64,000 bases of DNA, taken from contig NZ_OBEL01000001.1 of the NCBI RefSeq assembly GCF_900215605.1, forward strand, positions 1,302,001-1,366,000. The letters are read 5' to 3'. Within the stretch, counting starts at the first letter, position 1. Each line of letters begins with the position of its first letter. The translations under genes and the position numbers were made by a program. Source of the DNA: Cohaesibacter gelatinilyticus (GTDB taxonomy: Bacteria; Pseudomonadota; Alphaproteobacteria; Rhizobiales; Cohaesibacteraceae). The notes below the pieces were generated by a model. The model worked only from the letters and a program-made list of their open reading frames with translations. It made no database searches and was not told where the DNA came from. Positions 63,376-64,000 of this stretch are shown here, piece by piece.

Positions 63376-63412
63376 TTTCGGTAACTTTGAGGGCATATAG
63401 GAGCCTGGAATC

Positions 63413-64000
63413 ATGCTGGTAGATAGCCATTGCCATCTGGATTTTCCAGAATTGAGCGAAGAACTGGATGAAGTCGTCCGCCGAGCAGAACTGGCAGGCG
63501 TCAGCCATATGGTGACCATCTCGACACATATCCGCAAGTTTGATCAGATCAAAGCTATTGCGGAGGGTTACGATAATATCTTCTGCTCGGTCGGCACCCA
63601 TCCGCACAATGCGGACAAAGAGTTGGATTTCAAAGCGGACGATATCGCCAAACTGGCAGAGCATCCTAAATGTGTTGCCATTGGTGAAGCGGGTCTGGAC
63701 TATTTCTACGACAACGCACCACGTGAAGCACAGGCTCAAGGCCTGCGCGCACACATCGATGCTGCACGCATGACACAGTTGCCATTGGTCATCCATTCTC
63801 GTGATGCAGATGATGATATGATTTCCATCCTGAAAGAAGGAATGGAGCAGGGGGCTTACCCTGCACTGTTGCATTGCTTTTCATCGGGTCGAAAGCTTGC
63901 AATGGAAGCTCTGGATATGGGTCATTATGTCTCCCTTTCCGGAATTCTCACTTTCAAGCGCAGTCAAGAAATTCGGGATATCGTCGCTGATGTGCCTCTG
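63413..64000 (+). CDS. tatD: TatD-family metal-dependent DNase (partial, cut by window edge)
   Basis: The first 196 residues of a TatD-family hydrolase: MLVDSHCHLDF (HxH metal site), SVGTHPHNA, IGEAGLDYFYD (Glu), LVIHSRDADDD (His) and LLHCFSSG (His). The frame continues past the window end. The start at 63413 has AGGAG nine bases upstream. TatD proteins are 3'-5' exonucleases / D-aminoacyl-tRNA-deacylase-like enzymes; function in the alphaproteobacterial subgroup is not settled. It follows metG, as in relatives. Confidence 0.93.
   Translation, partial: MLVDSHCHLDFPELSEELDEVVRRAELAGVSHMVTISTHIRKFDQIKAIAEGYDNIFCSVGTHPHNADKELDFKADDIAKLAEHPKCVAIGEAGLDYFYDNAPREAQAQGLRAHIDAARMTQLPLVIHSRDADDDMISILKEGMEQGAYPALLHCFSSGRKLAMEALDMGHYVSLSGILTFKRSQEIRDIVADVPL

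Overview
The window looks like a chromosomal segment of a marine-type alphaproteobacterium of the Hyphomicrobiales (Rhizobiales). Support comes from the recG-sdhE-mfd block, a phosphatidylcholine synthase, an IalB-family protein, a malyl-CoA lyase of the Mcl1 type, HspQ, and the D,D-carboxypeptidase-tmk-holB-metG-tatD block. The moderate GC content, nitrate respiration genes and many ABC transporters would suit a Cohaesibacter- or Pseudovibrio-like organism. That genus-level guess is inference only.

Layout. 1-5.9 kb: DNA repair and helicase genes (recG partial, sdhE, mfd) and a small conserved hypothetical. 5.9-11 kb (minus strand): a two-receiver protein with a decayed GGDEF domain, a diverged adenylate-forming enzyme, and an orphan family-5 solute-binding protein. 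11.3-21.1 kb: IalB, HspQ, malyl-CoA lyase, a lipid A acyltransferase, an AEC carrier, a CaiB-type CoA-transferase, a ubiquinone-type FAD hydroxylase, a DUF2182 membrane protein, phosphatidylcholine synthase and a TerC protein. 21.3-27.4 kb: a LysR regulator and a complete BMP-family (nucleoside-type) ABC importer. 27.4-28.8 kb: an ArsR repressor coupled to an ArsP/DUF318-type permease. 29.2-35.5 kb: a complete periplasmic nitrate reductase operon napFDAGHBC behind two adjoining FNR/NNR-type sites, followed on the other strand by DUF1499, cytochrome b561 and cytochrome c-556 genes. 37.5 kb: tRNA-Ser(TGA) followed by degenerate tandem repeats of about 80 bp.

38.0-54.8 kb is the accessory heart of the window: 17 genes in two divergent transcription units. 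The minus unit (14 genes) encodes a complete CUT1-type ABC importer, three SnoaL/NTF2-like proteins, a histidinol-dehydrogenase-like enzyme, an SDR, a LacI regulator, a bicupin, a MetE-C-like zinc thiol-transferase of the same length as epoxyalkane:CoM transferase, an alpha/beta hydrolase and an RraA-like protein. The plus unit (3 genes) encodes two more SnoaL-like proteins and a COG3618-type lactonase/amidohydrolase. Two near-palindromic 20-bp LacI-type operators with a central CpG sit in the 125-bp divergent promoter region, so the whole set reads as one substrate-induced regulon. The substrate is unknown. I consider this the best candidate for an undescribed catabolic system here.

54.9-64 kb returns to envelope and housekeeping genes: a small hydrolase, a FecR-domain membrane protein, RlpA, a D,D-carboxypeptidase, tmk, holB, metG and tatD (partial).
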